Below are positions 1 through 7,619 of a DNA stretch of 17,080 nt, piece by piece. The translations under genes were made by a program, and so were the position numbers. Each line of letters starts with the position of its first letter. Within the stretch, counting starts at the first letter, position 1. The DNA is from a bacterium (lineage in GTDB: Bacteria; Patescibacteriota; Minisyncoccia; UBA6257; 2-01-FULL-56-20). The notes below the pieces were generated by a model that was given only the letters and a program-made list of their open reading frames with translations, did not search any database and had not been told where the DNA came from. Location: NCBI GenBank assembly GCA_021801885.1, contig JAKABL010000011.1, forward strand, positions 1 through 17,080, read 5' to 3'.

Positions 1-525
1 AAGGATCGCGCCTGCGGTGGGATAAGGGGCTTTGCTCGTCGGCACCGGCCACAGCGCAGCAAGGGCCGTGCGGGAAGGTGCGATGGCATAAGGAGGCCAT
101 ACTTCGGCCGTGCTTGCCGCGGCATTCCCCGTAGCGGCACCAAGAGTTCCGGATGCTGCGGTCGAGGTCGTCTTTGGTATGGGTGCGGGAGGAATATGCG
201 CGAGCGCGAGCATCTTTGCGTCGTACGCCGCGTGATTCACTGCGGGAAGAGGATTCGGCGGGTCGGCATAGGTGTCGCCGCCGGGGGACGAGACCGCCAT
301 AGATGAGGAGACGACGTTCGACGTAGTCGAGGATGGCACGATCCCCGGATCGACGATGTTGAACGTTCGGGGATAGTGAATGAATGCACTGATTGCCGCC
401 GCAACGGCGATCACGGCGACAATGCCGATACCGATGGTCTTAGGCGTGGTGTGCGGCACGACGGCGCGTTCAGACGGTTCTTGTTTGCGGCGCGGAGGGC
501 GAGGACGGGATGGGCGGGATGCCAT
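1..525 (-). CDS. Membrane-anchored extracellular protein, N-terminal part (runs off the left edge)
   Basis: The reading frame is open from an ATG at 525 to the window edge, giving 175 residues with no stop. It begins with a very basic, Pro/Arg-rich cytoplasmic tail (MASRPSRPRPPRRKQ), followed by one hydrophobic segment at about residues 31-48 (IGIGIVAVIAVAAAISAF). A long Ser/Thr/Pro/Ala-rich extracellular linker comes next. The last visible residues (APYPTAGAIL) resemble, from memory only, the stretch before a conserved domain in large secreted Parcubacterial proteins, possibly glycosidase-like. That identification is tentative. The start is supported by a TATCAT box ending 6 nt before the ATG and by the good N-in, single-TM topology. 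The gene lies 110 bp downstream of the MliC-domain gene on the same strand. The function cannot be read from this fragment. Confidence 0.75.
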   Translation of the reverse strand, partial: MASRPSRPRPPRRKQEPSERAVVPHTTPKTIGIGIVAVIAVAAAISAFIHYPRTFNIVDPGIVPSSTTSNVVSSSMAVSSPGGDTYADPPNPLPAVNHAAYDAKMLALAHIPPAPIPKTTSTAASGTLGAATGNAAASTAEVWPPYAIAPSRTALAALWPVPTSKAPYPTAGAIL

Positions 526-531
526 GGGGAT

Positions 532-537
532 ATGATA
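532..537 (-). promoter_or_regulatory. -10 box TATCAT, 6 nt before the start codon at 525
   Basis: Reading the minus strand, GG precedes TATCAT, then six bases, then ATG. With the usual 6-7 nt from -10 box to transcription start, the mRNA would begin at or next to the A of the start codon. No Shine-Dalgarno sequence is present. The -35 is not convincing. Confidence 0.45.
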
Positions 538-635
538 CCGTATTTTTTCGCGCGGAGGAATATGGAAAATGGGAATGCGGGTCATCTTCCGCTGTGGGTG
601 TCGCTCGTTCTTCGCCATACGGTCCGCCGTGGACT

Positions 636-1538
636 CTAGCGGAGGAAACGGAAACTCTGTACGATGCCGTTCAGGATGGCGTCCACGGAAGATTGATCGA
701 ATTGCGATATGCTGCCGGGAGGATAATTACCGAGATCGGTCGAATGGATCGTATATTCCACAGCATAGCATTGAGCATTACGGACGGTGCGATAGCTTAC
801 CACATCATAGAAATTGCCGGCACCCGCATCTTCATAGCTCAGTTCCGCAAAAGGAGTTCCATTGAGGGAAATTTGCGTACCCGTCGCGGTCGCCCCGTTT
901 GCGTCGGTAAGGCATCCGGCAACGGCGGAGGGATCTGCGCTTGTGCCCACGGTGAAGGTGGCACCCGCGAAGTTTGTATGCGGTTCGAATGAGGAGGGGA
1001 TGGTGAGCGTTGCGAGGATCATGCCGGAACCCGTCGCGTTATGCATCCACTGCGTCGTATAGCCGACACCGCCGCCGGATGCGGAAAATTGCGAAGGATA
1101 GTCGAAGGTGAAGGTGTTCCCTTGATCGGTGAAGACGCTCGTTGATGCGCCGCCGGCGGAGGTTCCCGCGGTACCGTTTGCGACGCAATTGTCATACGTC
1201 GTGGTCCCATTTTCAGTAAGGAACGCATTCGGACCCTTGCTCACAAAAACGACGACGTCGCTCGTGCCGTTGCCTGCCTCATAGCGAATACCCGAACCGG
1301 AGCGCGTTTGGGGGAGAGTGATGATGCGTCCGTCGGAAAGGGTGAGGGTGACGGTCGAAGAGCCGTAGAGGGCAACGAGGTTCCGTCCGCCGTCGCAGGT
1401 ATAGGTGACGGGAATGGCAGACGCAACGCCCTCCGCGCCATTGGTGTGCGAGTGCGGCGACGAAAGGAAGAAGAGTGCGGCGATGGCGGCGATGATCGCG
1501 ATCATGATCGCGATCCAGAAAAGCGTTTTCTTATGCAT
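636..1538 (-). CDS. Membrane-anchored MliC-domain protein (lysozyme-inhibitor type) with a second extracellular domain
   Basis: The protein has 300 residues. Residues 5-26 form an N-terminal membrane anchor with no lipobox Cys, so it is probably a single-TM protein rather than a lipoprotein. Residues 44-118 match the MliC/PliC family, inhibitors of C-type lysozyme. Visible family features are the opening VTYTCDGG, the LPQ-x-x-SGSG-x-RY core (residues 75-86), a late KG (101-102) and the terminal Cys, so that C48 and C118 give the family's conserved disulfide pair. After a Gly/Ser/Thr linker, residues about 136-299 form a second domain (opening FTDQGNTFTFDYPSQF) with Cys at 209 and 257. It resembles extracellular beta-rich domains that I cannot name. 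The gene is transcribed divergently from the P-type ATPase. Family knowledge suggests protection of peptidoglycan from host or environmental lysozyme. That role is inferred, not shown. Confidence 0.8.
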   Translation of the reverse strand: MHKKTLFWIAIMIAIIAAIAALFFLSSPHSHTNGAEGVASAIPVTYTCDGGRNLVALYGSSTVTLTLSDGRIITLPQTRSGSGIRYEAGNGTSDVVVFVSKGPNAFLTENGTTTYDNCVANGTAGTSAGGASTSVFTDQGNTFTFDYPSQFSASGGGVGYTTQWMHNATGSGMILATLTIPSSFEPHTNFAGATFTVGTSADPSAVAGCLTDANGATATGTQISLNGTPFAELSYEDAGAGNFYDVVSYRTVRNAQCYAVEYTIHSTDLGNYPPGSISQFDQSSVDAILNGIVQSFRFLR

Positions 1539-1591
1539 GGCAGTGGTGGTAATGGAAATGCAAAAATAGTCAATCGGAGATTATCAAAGGA

Positions 1592-1597
1592 AGTATA
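1592..1597 (-). promoter_or_regulatory. -10 box TATACT for the MliC-domain gene
   Basis: On the minus strand the sequence reads GCGGTATACTT. It lies about 53 nt upstream of the start codon and would give a leader of roughly 47 nt with no recognisable Shine-Dalgarno sequence. A weaker GATAAT lies a few bases closer to the gene. The same GGTATAC core precedes the glycogen synthase gene. Confidence 0.4.
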
Positions 1598-1653
1598 CCG
1601 CATCGTGCGGTGCGCGGCGAAATGGATAGGTGTTGCATTGTGTGGATGAGGAT

Positions 1654-1659
1654 TATAAT
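1654..1659 (+). promoter_or_regulatory. Consensus -10 box TATAAT, 6 nt before the ATPase start
   Basis: A perfect TATAAT is followed by six bases and the ATG at 1666, which predicts a leaderless or nearly leaderless mRNA. A possible -35 (TTGCAT, 1633-1638) sits 15 bp upstream, a short spacing. The box supports the start at 1666 over the GTG at 1630. Confidence 0.5.
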
Positions 1660-1665
1660 GAACGT

Positions 1666-4248
1666 ATGAAGGATACCACTACTCCATCCGCATCGACGGA
1701 AGATTTAGCGTCACTTCCTTTCGCCGCCCTCGAGACCCGGCTTGGCACGTCGCGGCGAGGGCTTTCGCCCGAAGAGGCGGCGGCGCGGCTCACTCAGTAC
1801 GGACCGAATGCCATCACGGAGCACGAGGTGAATCCCATCCTCAAGTTTTTTGCCTATCTTTGGGGCCCGATCCCGTGGATGATCGAGGCTGCACTTGTGC
1901 TTTCGGGACTCGTGCGGCATTGGACCGACTTTTTTGTGATCCTTACGCTTTTGTGTGCGAACGCCATCATTGGATTTTGGGAAGAATATCAGGCCGGGAA
2001 CGCCATCGCGGCGCTCAAGGCAAAGCTCGCGCTCAAAGCGAACGTGATGCGCGGCGGTCGCTGGGAGGCATGTCCCGCACAGGATCTTGTTCCGGGCGAT
2101 GTCATTCACGTGGAAATCGGCGATATTATTCCTGCCGATGTCCGCCTGTGGGATGGCGGCGATCCCGTGGAGGTGGACCAGTCCTCACTCACAGGCGAAT
2201 CGCTTCCCGTCGACAAGAATCCCGGAGAAGCGATATTTTCGGGATCGATCGTGCGCCGCGGCGAGGGGGATGCGCTTGTGTACGCTACGGGCGAGAGAAC
2301 GTTCTTCGGGAAGACGGTACGTCTCGTGAACGAAGCCCATGTCGAGAGCCATTTCGAACAGGCCGTCCTTAAAATAGGGAACTATCTCATCGTGTTGGCG
2401 GTGACGCTCATCGTCATTATTCTTGGATTTGCGGTGGCGCGCGGCGACGCATTGCTCACCACGCTCGAATTCGCGCTCGTGCTGCTCATTGCCTCGATCC
2501 CGGTTGCGATGCCCACGGTACTCTCGGTGACGATGGCGGTCGGCGCGCGCGTACTTGCGAAGCGTCAGGCCGTAGTGAGCCGCCTTACCTCGATCGAAGA
2601 GCTCGCCGGCATGGACATCCTCTGTTCCGATAAGACGGGAACGCTCACAGAAAATAAGCTTGCCCTTGGCGAACCGTTTGCCTTCGAGGGAATAAATCCA
2701 GAAGAGGTCGTCTTGTGCGGAGCGCTGTCCTCGAATCCGAATGACAGCGATGCCATCGATAAGGCGGTTCTTGGGGGAATGAAGGACCGCGCAACGCTCG
2801 CACGCTATGAGGTGATCAAATTCAAGCCGTTCGACCCGGCCGCCAAACGCACCGAGGCGGAGGTGAAAGGTCCCGATGGCGCGACGTTCCGCGTGACCAT
2901 GGGTGCGGCGCAGGTCATCCTATCGCTCGCCGGAGGGGCGACGCTCCCGGAGGCAAAGACGTTCGATGACGCCGTGGACCGTTTTGCAAGCCACGGATTC
3001 CGCTCCCTCGCGGTTGCGCGCATGGAGGGCAGCGCCGATGCCGGTGGCACGTGGAAGTTGCTCGGCATCCTTCCACTTTCCGATCCTCCGCGCGAAGATG
3101 CCAAAGAGACCATCGCAACGGCGGGCGCGATGGGAGTGGACGTCAAGATGGTCACGGGCGATCAGCGTGCGATTGCCGTCGATATTGCCGGACAGCTCGG
3201 GCTCGGCACCAATATCCTGAAGGCGTCATCCCTCGACGGCGGGAAGGCTGCGGCGAGCGGCAATGCCAAAGCGCCGGTCATGCTGTCGACCGATGCCGAA
3301 GCGATCGAACGCGCCGATGGATTTGCGGAGGTCTTTCCGGAGCATAAATTCAATATCGTAAAATCGCTTCAAGCGCGGGAGCATATCGTTGGCATGACGG
3401 GGGACGGGGTGAATGACGCGCCCGCGCTTCGTGCGGCCAATTGCGGTATTGCCGTCTCGGGTGCGACCGACGCCGCGCGCGCCGCCGCCGATATTGTGAT
3501 CCTTGCGCCGGGCCTCTCCGTGATCATTGACGCGATCAAAGAAAGTCGCAGGATCTTCCAGCATATGACGAGCTATGCGATCTATCGTATTACGGAGACG
3601 CTGCGCGTGCTGCTTTTCATCGCACTTGCCATCATCGTGTTCAATATCTATCCGGTGACCGCGATCATGATCGTCCTTCTTGCGCTCCTGAACGACGGTG
3701 CCATCCTTTCGATCGCCTACGATCGCGTACGCTATTCCATGCGGCCGGAGAAGTGGCGCATGCACGTGGTGCTCGGCATTGCGAGCGTGCTCGGCGTGAT
3801 CGGTGTGGTGGCCACATTCATCCTTTTCTGGCTTGCGGAGAATGTGTTTCATTTTGCTCCTACTACCATCAGCACCTTCATGTATCTTCAGCTTTCCGTT
3901 TCGGGACAGTTGACGATTTTCCTTACGCGCACACGGGGACATTTCTGGTCATGGGAAAATCGTCCGTCGAGAACTTTGCTCACCGCGGTGTTCCTCGCGC
4001 AGGCGCTTGCCACGGTGCTCGCCGCGACCGGTACGCTCATGACGCCGATCGGGTGGGGATGGGCGGGGTTCATATGGCTGTACGGCGTGGCGTGGTTCGT
4101 GGTGAACGATTTCGTGAAGCTTGCTGCATACCGCATCATCGATCCTTTGAAACGGAACACGCATACGACGCCTCCGCCGACGCGTCCCATGGCGCACGAG
4201 CCTGTGCGTGTGGCGTCGCCGGTTCCTGCGCCGTCGCCGTCTGTGTAA
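1666..4248 (+). CDS. P-type proton-translocating ATPase (P3A plasma-membrane H+-ATPase)
   Basis: The protein has 860 residues from the ATG at 1666. An upstream in-frame GTG at 1630 would add 12 residues but overlaps the promoter. Domain order is: cation-ATPase N-terminal segment (about 20-60), TM1-2, actuator domain with TGES at 176-179, TM3-4 with the PVAMP motif, phosphorylation site DKTGT with catalytic D322, nucleotide-binding domain, TGDGVNDAPAL hinge motif at 578-588, and TM5-10. It aligns with plant/fungal/archaeal P3A pumps in the ion-binding region. N99 in TM2, R647 in TM5 and D677 in TM6 (LLNDG) correspond to the Asn-Arg-Asp set around Asp684 of Arabidopsis AHA2, which argues for H+ rather than Ca2+ or metal transport. 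The tail is short and Pro-rich, with no plant-type autoinhibitory domain. It likely uses ATP to energise the cell membrane. Confidence 0.93.
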   Translation: MKDTTTPSASTEDLASLPFAALETRLGTSRRGLSPEEAAARLTQYGPNAITEHEVNPILKFFAYLWGPIPWMIEAALVLSGLVRHWTDFFVILTLLCANAIIGFWEEYQAGNAIAALKAKLALKANVMRGGRWEACPAQDLVPGDVIHVEIGDIIPADVRLWDGGDPVEVDQSSLTGESLPVDKNPGEAIFSGSIVRRGEGDALVYATGERTFFGKTVRLVNEAHVESHFEQAVLKIGNYLIVLAVTLIVIILGFAVARGDALLTTLEFALVLLIASIPVAMPTVLSVTMAVGARVLAKRQAVVSRLTSIEELAGMDILCSDKTGTLTENKLALGEPFAFEGINPEEVVLCGALSSNPNDSDAIDKAVLGGMKDRATLARYEVIKFKPFDPAAKRTEAEVKGPDGATFRVTMGAAQVILSLAGGATLPEAKTFDDAVDRFASHGFRSLAVARMEGSADAGGTWKLLGILPLSDPPREDAKETIATAGAMGVDVKMVTGDQRAIAVDIAGQLGLGTNILKASSLDGGKAAASGNAKAPVMLSTDAEAIERADGFAEVFPEHKFNIVKSLQAREHIVGMTGDGVNDAPALRAANCGIAVSGATDAARAAADIVILAPGLSVIIDAIKESRRIFQHMTSYAIYRITETLRVLLFIALAIIVFNIYPVTAIMIVLLALLNDGAILSIAYDRVRYSMRPEKWRMHVVLGIASVLGVIGVVATFILFWLAENVFHFAPTTISTFMYLQLSVSGQLTIFLTRTRGHFWSWENRPSRTLLTAVFLAQALATVLAATGTLMTPIGWGWAGFIWLYGVAWFVVNDFVKLAAYRIIDPLKRNTHTTPPPTRPMAHEPVRVASPVPAPSPSV

Positions 4249-4253
4249 AAATG

Positions 4254-4262
4254 TGGTATACA
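4254..4262 (+). promoter_or_regulatory. Extended -10 element TGG-TATACA before the glycogen synthase gene
   Basis: TGGTATACA lies in the 23-bp gap between the ATPase stop and the start at 4272, ending 9 nt before the ATG. It implies that the synthase gene has its own promoter with almost no leader, although read-through from the ATPase is possible because no terminator lies between them. Confidence 0.45.
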
Positions 4263-4271
4263 TAAAACTAT

Positions 4272-5807
4272 ATGAAAACTTCCCTCAAAAAACCGCTTAA
4301 GGTTCTTTTTGTGTGTGCGGAGGCGGCTCCTTTTGTGAAGGTAGGTGGGCTTGGCGAAGTGATGCGCGCGCTTCCAAAGGCCATGAGGGAACTTGGTGTC
4401 GATGCGCGCGTGTTTGTTCCGAAATATGCATCGGTCGATCAGAAGAAATTCCCCATGAAGCGGGTGATGGATCGTATAAGGATTGCCTCGAAAGAAGAGG
4501 ATCCGAACGGCATCCTGATATCACAGGTGCTTATGCACACTCATGATACGGAGAGCGGGGGCGTGACATATTTCCTCGAGAATGAGGAATGTTATGAAAA
4601 GCGCGCCAATGTGTATGGATATAGCGATGACACGATGCGTTTCGTGCTCCTTTCGCGCGCCGCGGTTGAATTCATGCGGCGTTCCGAATGGAAGCCGGAT
4701 TTTGTGATTGCAAACGATTGGATGACGGGATTCGTTCCCGATCTCATGCGGACGGAATTCAAGGACGATCCCGTCCTCAAGGGTATCGGCACCATCTTTT
4801 GCATCCACAATCTTCACAACCAGGGAACGTTCGCTCCGGATTTTGTTCCCGAAATGGAGGCTGACTTCGGTCGCAAACCAATACCCCCGTTTTTCTCGGA
4901 TATGAAGTATCTGAACGGCATGCGCCGAGGGATTTTGTATGCCGATCAGGTGGTGACCGTATCGCCTACGTATGCGCGCGAGATTCTCTCGGATGAATAT
5001 GGCGAAAAATTGGAAGGGGTATTGCAGGAACGCCGTGCAAATCTCACGGGCATCATGAACGGTATCGACGTTGATGTATTCAATCCCATGACCGATCCGC
5101 TTGTGGTATTCCGCTACGATGCGCGGCATACAGAGAATCGCGCGCGCAACAAGGCGGTACTCCAGGAAAAAATGGGACTTACGAGAGACGATGCTTCCAT
5201 GCTGCTTGCATACAACGGACGTCTTGATAAGCAGAAGGGTATTACTCTCATTCAGGACGTTATTCGTCAATTGCTCGACAATCTTCCGATCCAGTTTGTG
5301 CTTCTTGGGGATGGATCATCGGAATATAAAATGTTTTTCCAAAAACTTGTGGAGGACTACCCGGGACGAGCGGCGGCAATGCTCCAATATGACGGCGAGA
5401 TGCCGAAGGTGATCTACGCGGGCGCCGATGCGATGCTCATGCCTTCAAAATTTGAACCGGCCGGACTCGTGCAATTGGAAGCGATGCGGTATGGCGCAAT
5501 TCCTATTGTGCGTAAGACGGGAGGGCTTGCCGATACCGTAGAAGATGCGGATCCGGAGCATCGCATAGGCACGGGATTCGTGTTCGAGAAATATGATGCG
5601 CAGGCGCTGCTTATTTCGGTGGTGCGGGCATATGAAACCTATCGCAATGCGCATGAATGGCGTCGCCTTGTGGAGCGGGCCATGGCCCAGGATTTTTCGT
5701 GGAAGAACTCGGCAAGAAAATACATTGCGCTCTGCAAGCGCATGCAGGGAAAAGAGAAAACGGCGGGGAAGCGGACGAAAAGCGAGCCAAAGGGAAAGGG
5801 GCGCTAA
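4272..5807 (+). CDS. glgA: Glycogen/starch synthase, glycosyltransferase family 5
   Basis: The protein has 511 residues, slightly longer than the usual 470-490. It transfers glucose from ADP-glucose (or UDP-glucose) to the non-reducing end of an alpha-1,4-glucan in the cytoplasm. The N-terminal Rossmann domain opens with VLFVCAEAAPFVKVGGLGEV, in which K23-V-G-G-L-G is the KxGG nucleotide-sugar loop. HNLHNQG at 179-185 matches the family's HN-x-x-x-QG motif. The C-terminal domain carries the GT retaining motif E395-x7-E403 (FEPAGLVQLEAMRYG), followed by RKTGGLADTV. The last roughly 20 residues are a Lys-rich tail outside the conserved domain. No glgC or glgB lies nearby. The gene is convergent with the Gre factor, with only 8 bp between stop codons. 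The donor specificity cannot be read from the sequence. Confidence 0.93.
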   Translation: MKTSLKKPLKVLFVCAEAAPFVKVGGLGEVMRALPKAMRELGVDARVFVPKYASVDQKKFPMKRVMDRIRIASKEEDPNGILISQVLMHTHDTESGGVTYFLENEECYEKRANVYGYSDDTMRFVLLSRAAVEFMRRSEWKPDFVIANDWMTGFVPDLMRTEFKDDPVLKGIGTIFCIHNLHNQGTFAPDFVPEMEADFGRKPIPPFFSDMKYLNGMRRGILYADQVVTVSPTYAREILSDEYGEKLEGVLQERRANLTGIMNGIDVDVFNPMTDPLVVFRYDARHTENRARNKAVLQEKMGLTRDDASMLLAYNGRLDKQKGITLIQDVIRQLLDNLPIQFVLLGDGSSEYKMFFQKLVEDYPGRAAAMLQYDGEMPKVIYAGADAMLMPSKFEPAGLVQLEAMRYGAIPIVRKTGGLADTVEDADPEHRIGTGFVFEKYDAQALLISVVRAYETYRNAHEWRRLVERAMAQDFSWKNSARKYIALCKRMQGKEKTAGKRTKSEPKGKGR

Positions 5808-5815
5808 GGATCGGG

Positions 5816-6355
5816 TCAGCGTATCTCAACGATACGATATTCACGCGCTCCTTCAGGGGTGTGTATCGTAACGGTTTCTCCTGCGGTGCGACCGAGAAGC
5901 GCGGCGCCGAGCGGGGATTTGTGCGAGATCCTTCCTTGGGACGGATCGGTTTCAAATGGTCCGACGATGTGATAGGTTTTCGGGGCGTTGATATCCGCAG
6001 AGGCATGATGTGCGGATGTGATCGGCATTACGACGACCGTTGATCCGAGTGCGGCGTGCCCATGTGCGCCGTCGCTTCGCTTGATTTCCACGACGCGCTT
6101 CAGGCGATCTTCGAGCGTGAAGATCTCCCGCTGCGCGCGGCGCAGTGCGGATTTTGCGGCTTGATAGGCGGCGTTGTCGGAGCGGTCGCCGAGCGCCGCT
6201 GCTTCCGCGGTTTCCCGGGCGAGGTCGGGAAGCGATCGTACAAGGCGTTCGTGTCGCGCCTTCATGCGCGCATGTCCTTCGGGGGTGAGCGGGATGGGGC
6301 CGTGATCGTCGAGGGAAGGCACCTTATGCCAGCGGCGTTTCGGGGGAGTAATCAT
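5816..6355 (-). CDS. Gre-family transcription elongation (transcript cleavage) factor
   Basis: The protein has 179 residues from the ATG at 6355. An upstream in-frame TTG at 6424 would overlap the preceding gene and adds residues outside the family. Gre factors enter the RNA polymerase secondary channel and stimulate cleavage of backtracked RNA. Residues about 22-92 form the coiled-coil hairpin. Its tip reads LGDRSDNAAYQAAK with acidic residues D57 and D60, at the place of the D41/E44 pair of E. coli GreA. The 'LGDRS' tip and the following Arg-rich helix are closer to GreB than GreA. Residues about 102-179 form the FKBP-like domain (SPLGAALLGRTAGETVTIHTPEG). About 20 extra N-terminal residues precede the usual start. 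It is the last gene of the minus-strand run, 46 bp after the DUF2784 gene. Confidence 0.88.
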   Translation of the reverse strand: MITPPKRRWHKVPSLDDHGPIPLTPEGHARMKARHERLVRSLPDLARETAEAAALGDRSDNAAYQAAKSALRRAQREIFTLEDRLKRVVEIKRSDGAHGHAALGSTVVVMPITSAHHASADINAPKTYHIVGPFETDPSQGRISHKSPLGAALLGRTAGETVTIHTPEGAREYRIVEIR

Positions 6356-6401
6356 GGAAGGATCGTGCGGGCCATTTCCATACGGCGGCCCTCGACGTCG
6401 G

Positions 6402-6827
6402 TTATCGATAATAGATGAGCGCAACGACCGCGTAGGTATAGAAGATCACATAAAAAATGCCGATGATGATGTCCGCCGTCTTCGTCGTGATATGCGTGCC
6501 GAACATCTTATTGGTATAGGTGGCCATGAACGAACCGTGGTTCTCGTAGGATGGATCGAAATGGCGTCGTATGCGGCGTTCCATAAGAGTGATGGGGCAT
6601 GCGAAACGGAAAGGAAGGCCCGCAAGGAGCGTCACGGAAAGCACGAGGATCTCCATGAATGCGTATTGAGGATAGATGAACATCGCGATGGCGCCGCCGA
6701 ACACAAGAAGGGTCCACGCGAAATGGAACGCCACAAGCGCATAAGCGAGCGCGCGATAGGCATTTGTGTCTGGCGAGCGCGCGTTATTCAATCGCATTTC
6801 TTCCCGATTGTTACCCAGGATATTCAT
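6402..6827 (-). CDS. DUF2784-like small integral membrane protein
   Basis: The protein has 141 residues. Hydrophobic segments lie at about 28-52, 56-76 and 117-139, so there are at least three TM helices. The signature of the family is visible: helix 1 with H35-F-x-W-x-x-L-V-F-G-G, then CPITLMERRIRRHFDPSYENHGSF (residues 77-100), matching the DUF2784 pattern CP-L-T-x-x-E-x-x-L-R followed by a Gly-x-Phe and a Tyr-containing stretch. The start is fixed by an ATGA overlap with the stop of the upstream DUF389 gene, which indicates translational coupling. The function of DUF2784 is unknown. Coupling to another membrane protein of unknown function suggests that the two may form a complex, but this is inference. 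Confidence 0.75.
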   Translation of the reverse strand: MNILGNNREEMRLNNARSPDTNAYRALAYALVAFHFAWTLLVFGGAIAMFIYPQYAFMEILVLSVTLLAGLPFRFACPITLMERRIRRHFDPSYENHGSFMATYTNKMFGTHITTKTADIIIGIFYVIFYTYAVVALIYYR

Positions 6828-7516
6828 TCGCTCATCACTTTCTTATGGATTCGTTCACTTGATTTATAAAAGCGTTGCAGCGTAAAGATCACGAGGCTGC
6901 CGATCACAATACCGAAAAGATTAAGAAGGAATACCGAAAAATCGAAGCGGGCGGCACCAAAATTGAGTTGGCTGATCCAGATGCCGACGAGACTGAGCGG
7001 GGGTACGAGAGATACCGCGATCGCAATGCCCGGCAGGACGTCGGAAATTTCCTTGCGTGTCCACGCGAATGTCGCTGCCGCGCCGGACGCGAGCGCCACG
7101 ATGAAATAAAGTATCGCCGCCCGAACATCGTTCTCGATATTGAATCCTGTCTGTCCCGCGCCGAAGAGAATGGCCATAATGCCGGAGAGTCCGATCACGA
7201 TAAGAAGCGACTTCAGAAGCAGGAAGCCCGTGTCGCGCATGATGGTGATCTCGCCGATCGCGAGGCCAAGGCCGATCGCAAGGAGCGGGGTGAGTACGGG
7301 CGCCACGAGCATGCCGCCGATCACAATCGCGGCGTTATTAAGGAGGAGTCCTGCGGCAACGATGATCGACGAAATTGCGAGGAGGATGAAATAGGTGGCG
7401 TTGGGACGGCTATGCTCGATGAGATCGCCTGCTGTGCGGTACTGTTCGGTGCTCGTGACGGAGAGGGGGTTATCGTTCGAAGATGATGCGGCTTTTTTAA
7501 GGGTTTCTTCGGGCAT
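6824..7516 (-). CDS. DUF389 (TIGR00341-type) polytopic membrane protein
   Basis: The protein has 230 residues. A polar N-terminus of about 40 residues precedes five or six TM helices. Family features are visible: helix 1 (SSIIVAAGLLLNNAAIVIGGMLVAP, residues 49-73), continuing TPLLAIGLGLAIG, and late in the protein GIAIAVSLVPPLSLVGIW (163-180) with its double proline. DUF389 proteins are widespread in bacteria and archaea and their biochemical role is not established. The protein consists of the hydrophobic core only, without the extra N-terminal ferredoxin-like region seen in longer homologues. It is translationally coupled (ATGA) to the DUF2784 gene downstream. A TAGTAT box ends 7 nt before the start, and a TATACT box (7552-7547) lies further upstream. 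Confidence 0.85.
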   Translation of the reverse strand: MPEETLKKAASSSNDNPLSVTSTEQYRTAGDLIEHSRPNATYFILLAISSIIVAAGLLLNNAAIVIGGMLVAPVLTPLLAIGLGLAIGEITIMRDTGFLLLKSLLIVIGLSGIMAILFGAGQTGFNIENDVRAAILYFIVALASGAAATFAWTRKEISDVLPGIAIAVSLVPPLSLVGIWISQLNFGAARFDFSVFLLNLFGIVIGSLVIFTLQRFYKSSERIHKKVMSE

Positions 7517-7523
7517 GAGGAGG

Positions 7524-7552
7524 ATACTATCGTTATTATTTCCTTTAGTATA
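7524..7552 (-). promoter_or_regulatory. Two alternative -10 boxes upstream of the DUF389 gene
   Basis: Reading the minus strand, TATACT spans 7552-7547 and would give a leader of about 24 nt. TAGTAT spans 7529-7524 and lies 7 nt from the ATG, giving a leaderless start. No Shine-Dalgarno precedes the ATG; the bases there read CCTCCTC, the opposite of one. Which box is used cannot be decided from sequence. Confidence 0.35.
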
Positions 7553-7619
7553 CTCTATTTCTGCGCATATGCAGCTTTGCGCCGGGCGGCGATCGACGGC
7601 TCGTCCATCGCTCTATTTC

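Noticed and set aside
1630..1665. GTG start 12 codons upstream for the P-type ATPase.
   Set aside because: The extra residues cover a perfect TATAAT box and are not part of the family. The ATG at 1666 fits better.
3226..3942. 238-residue minus-strand ORF inside the ATPase gene (also similar long frames opposite glgA, treT and the surface protein).
   Set aside because: These are composed of His/Arg-rich translation of the complementary strand of well-conserved genes, with no domain pattern or signals.
5820..5836. Hairpin CGTATC-TCAAC-GATACG between the convergent glgA and Gre genes, as a bidirectional terminator.
   Set aside because: It lies inside the Gre coding end, has only 6 bp of stem and no T-run on either side.
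6356..6424. TTG start at 6424 for the Gre factor.
   Set aside because: It overlaps the end of the DUF2784 gene and adds 23 residues unlike Gre proteins. The ATG at 6355 is preferred.
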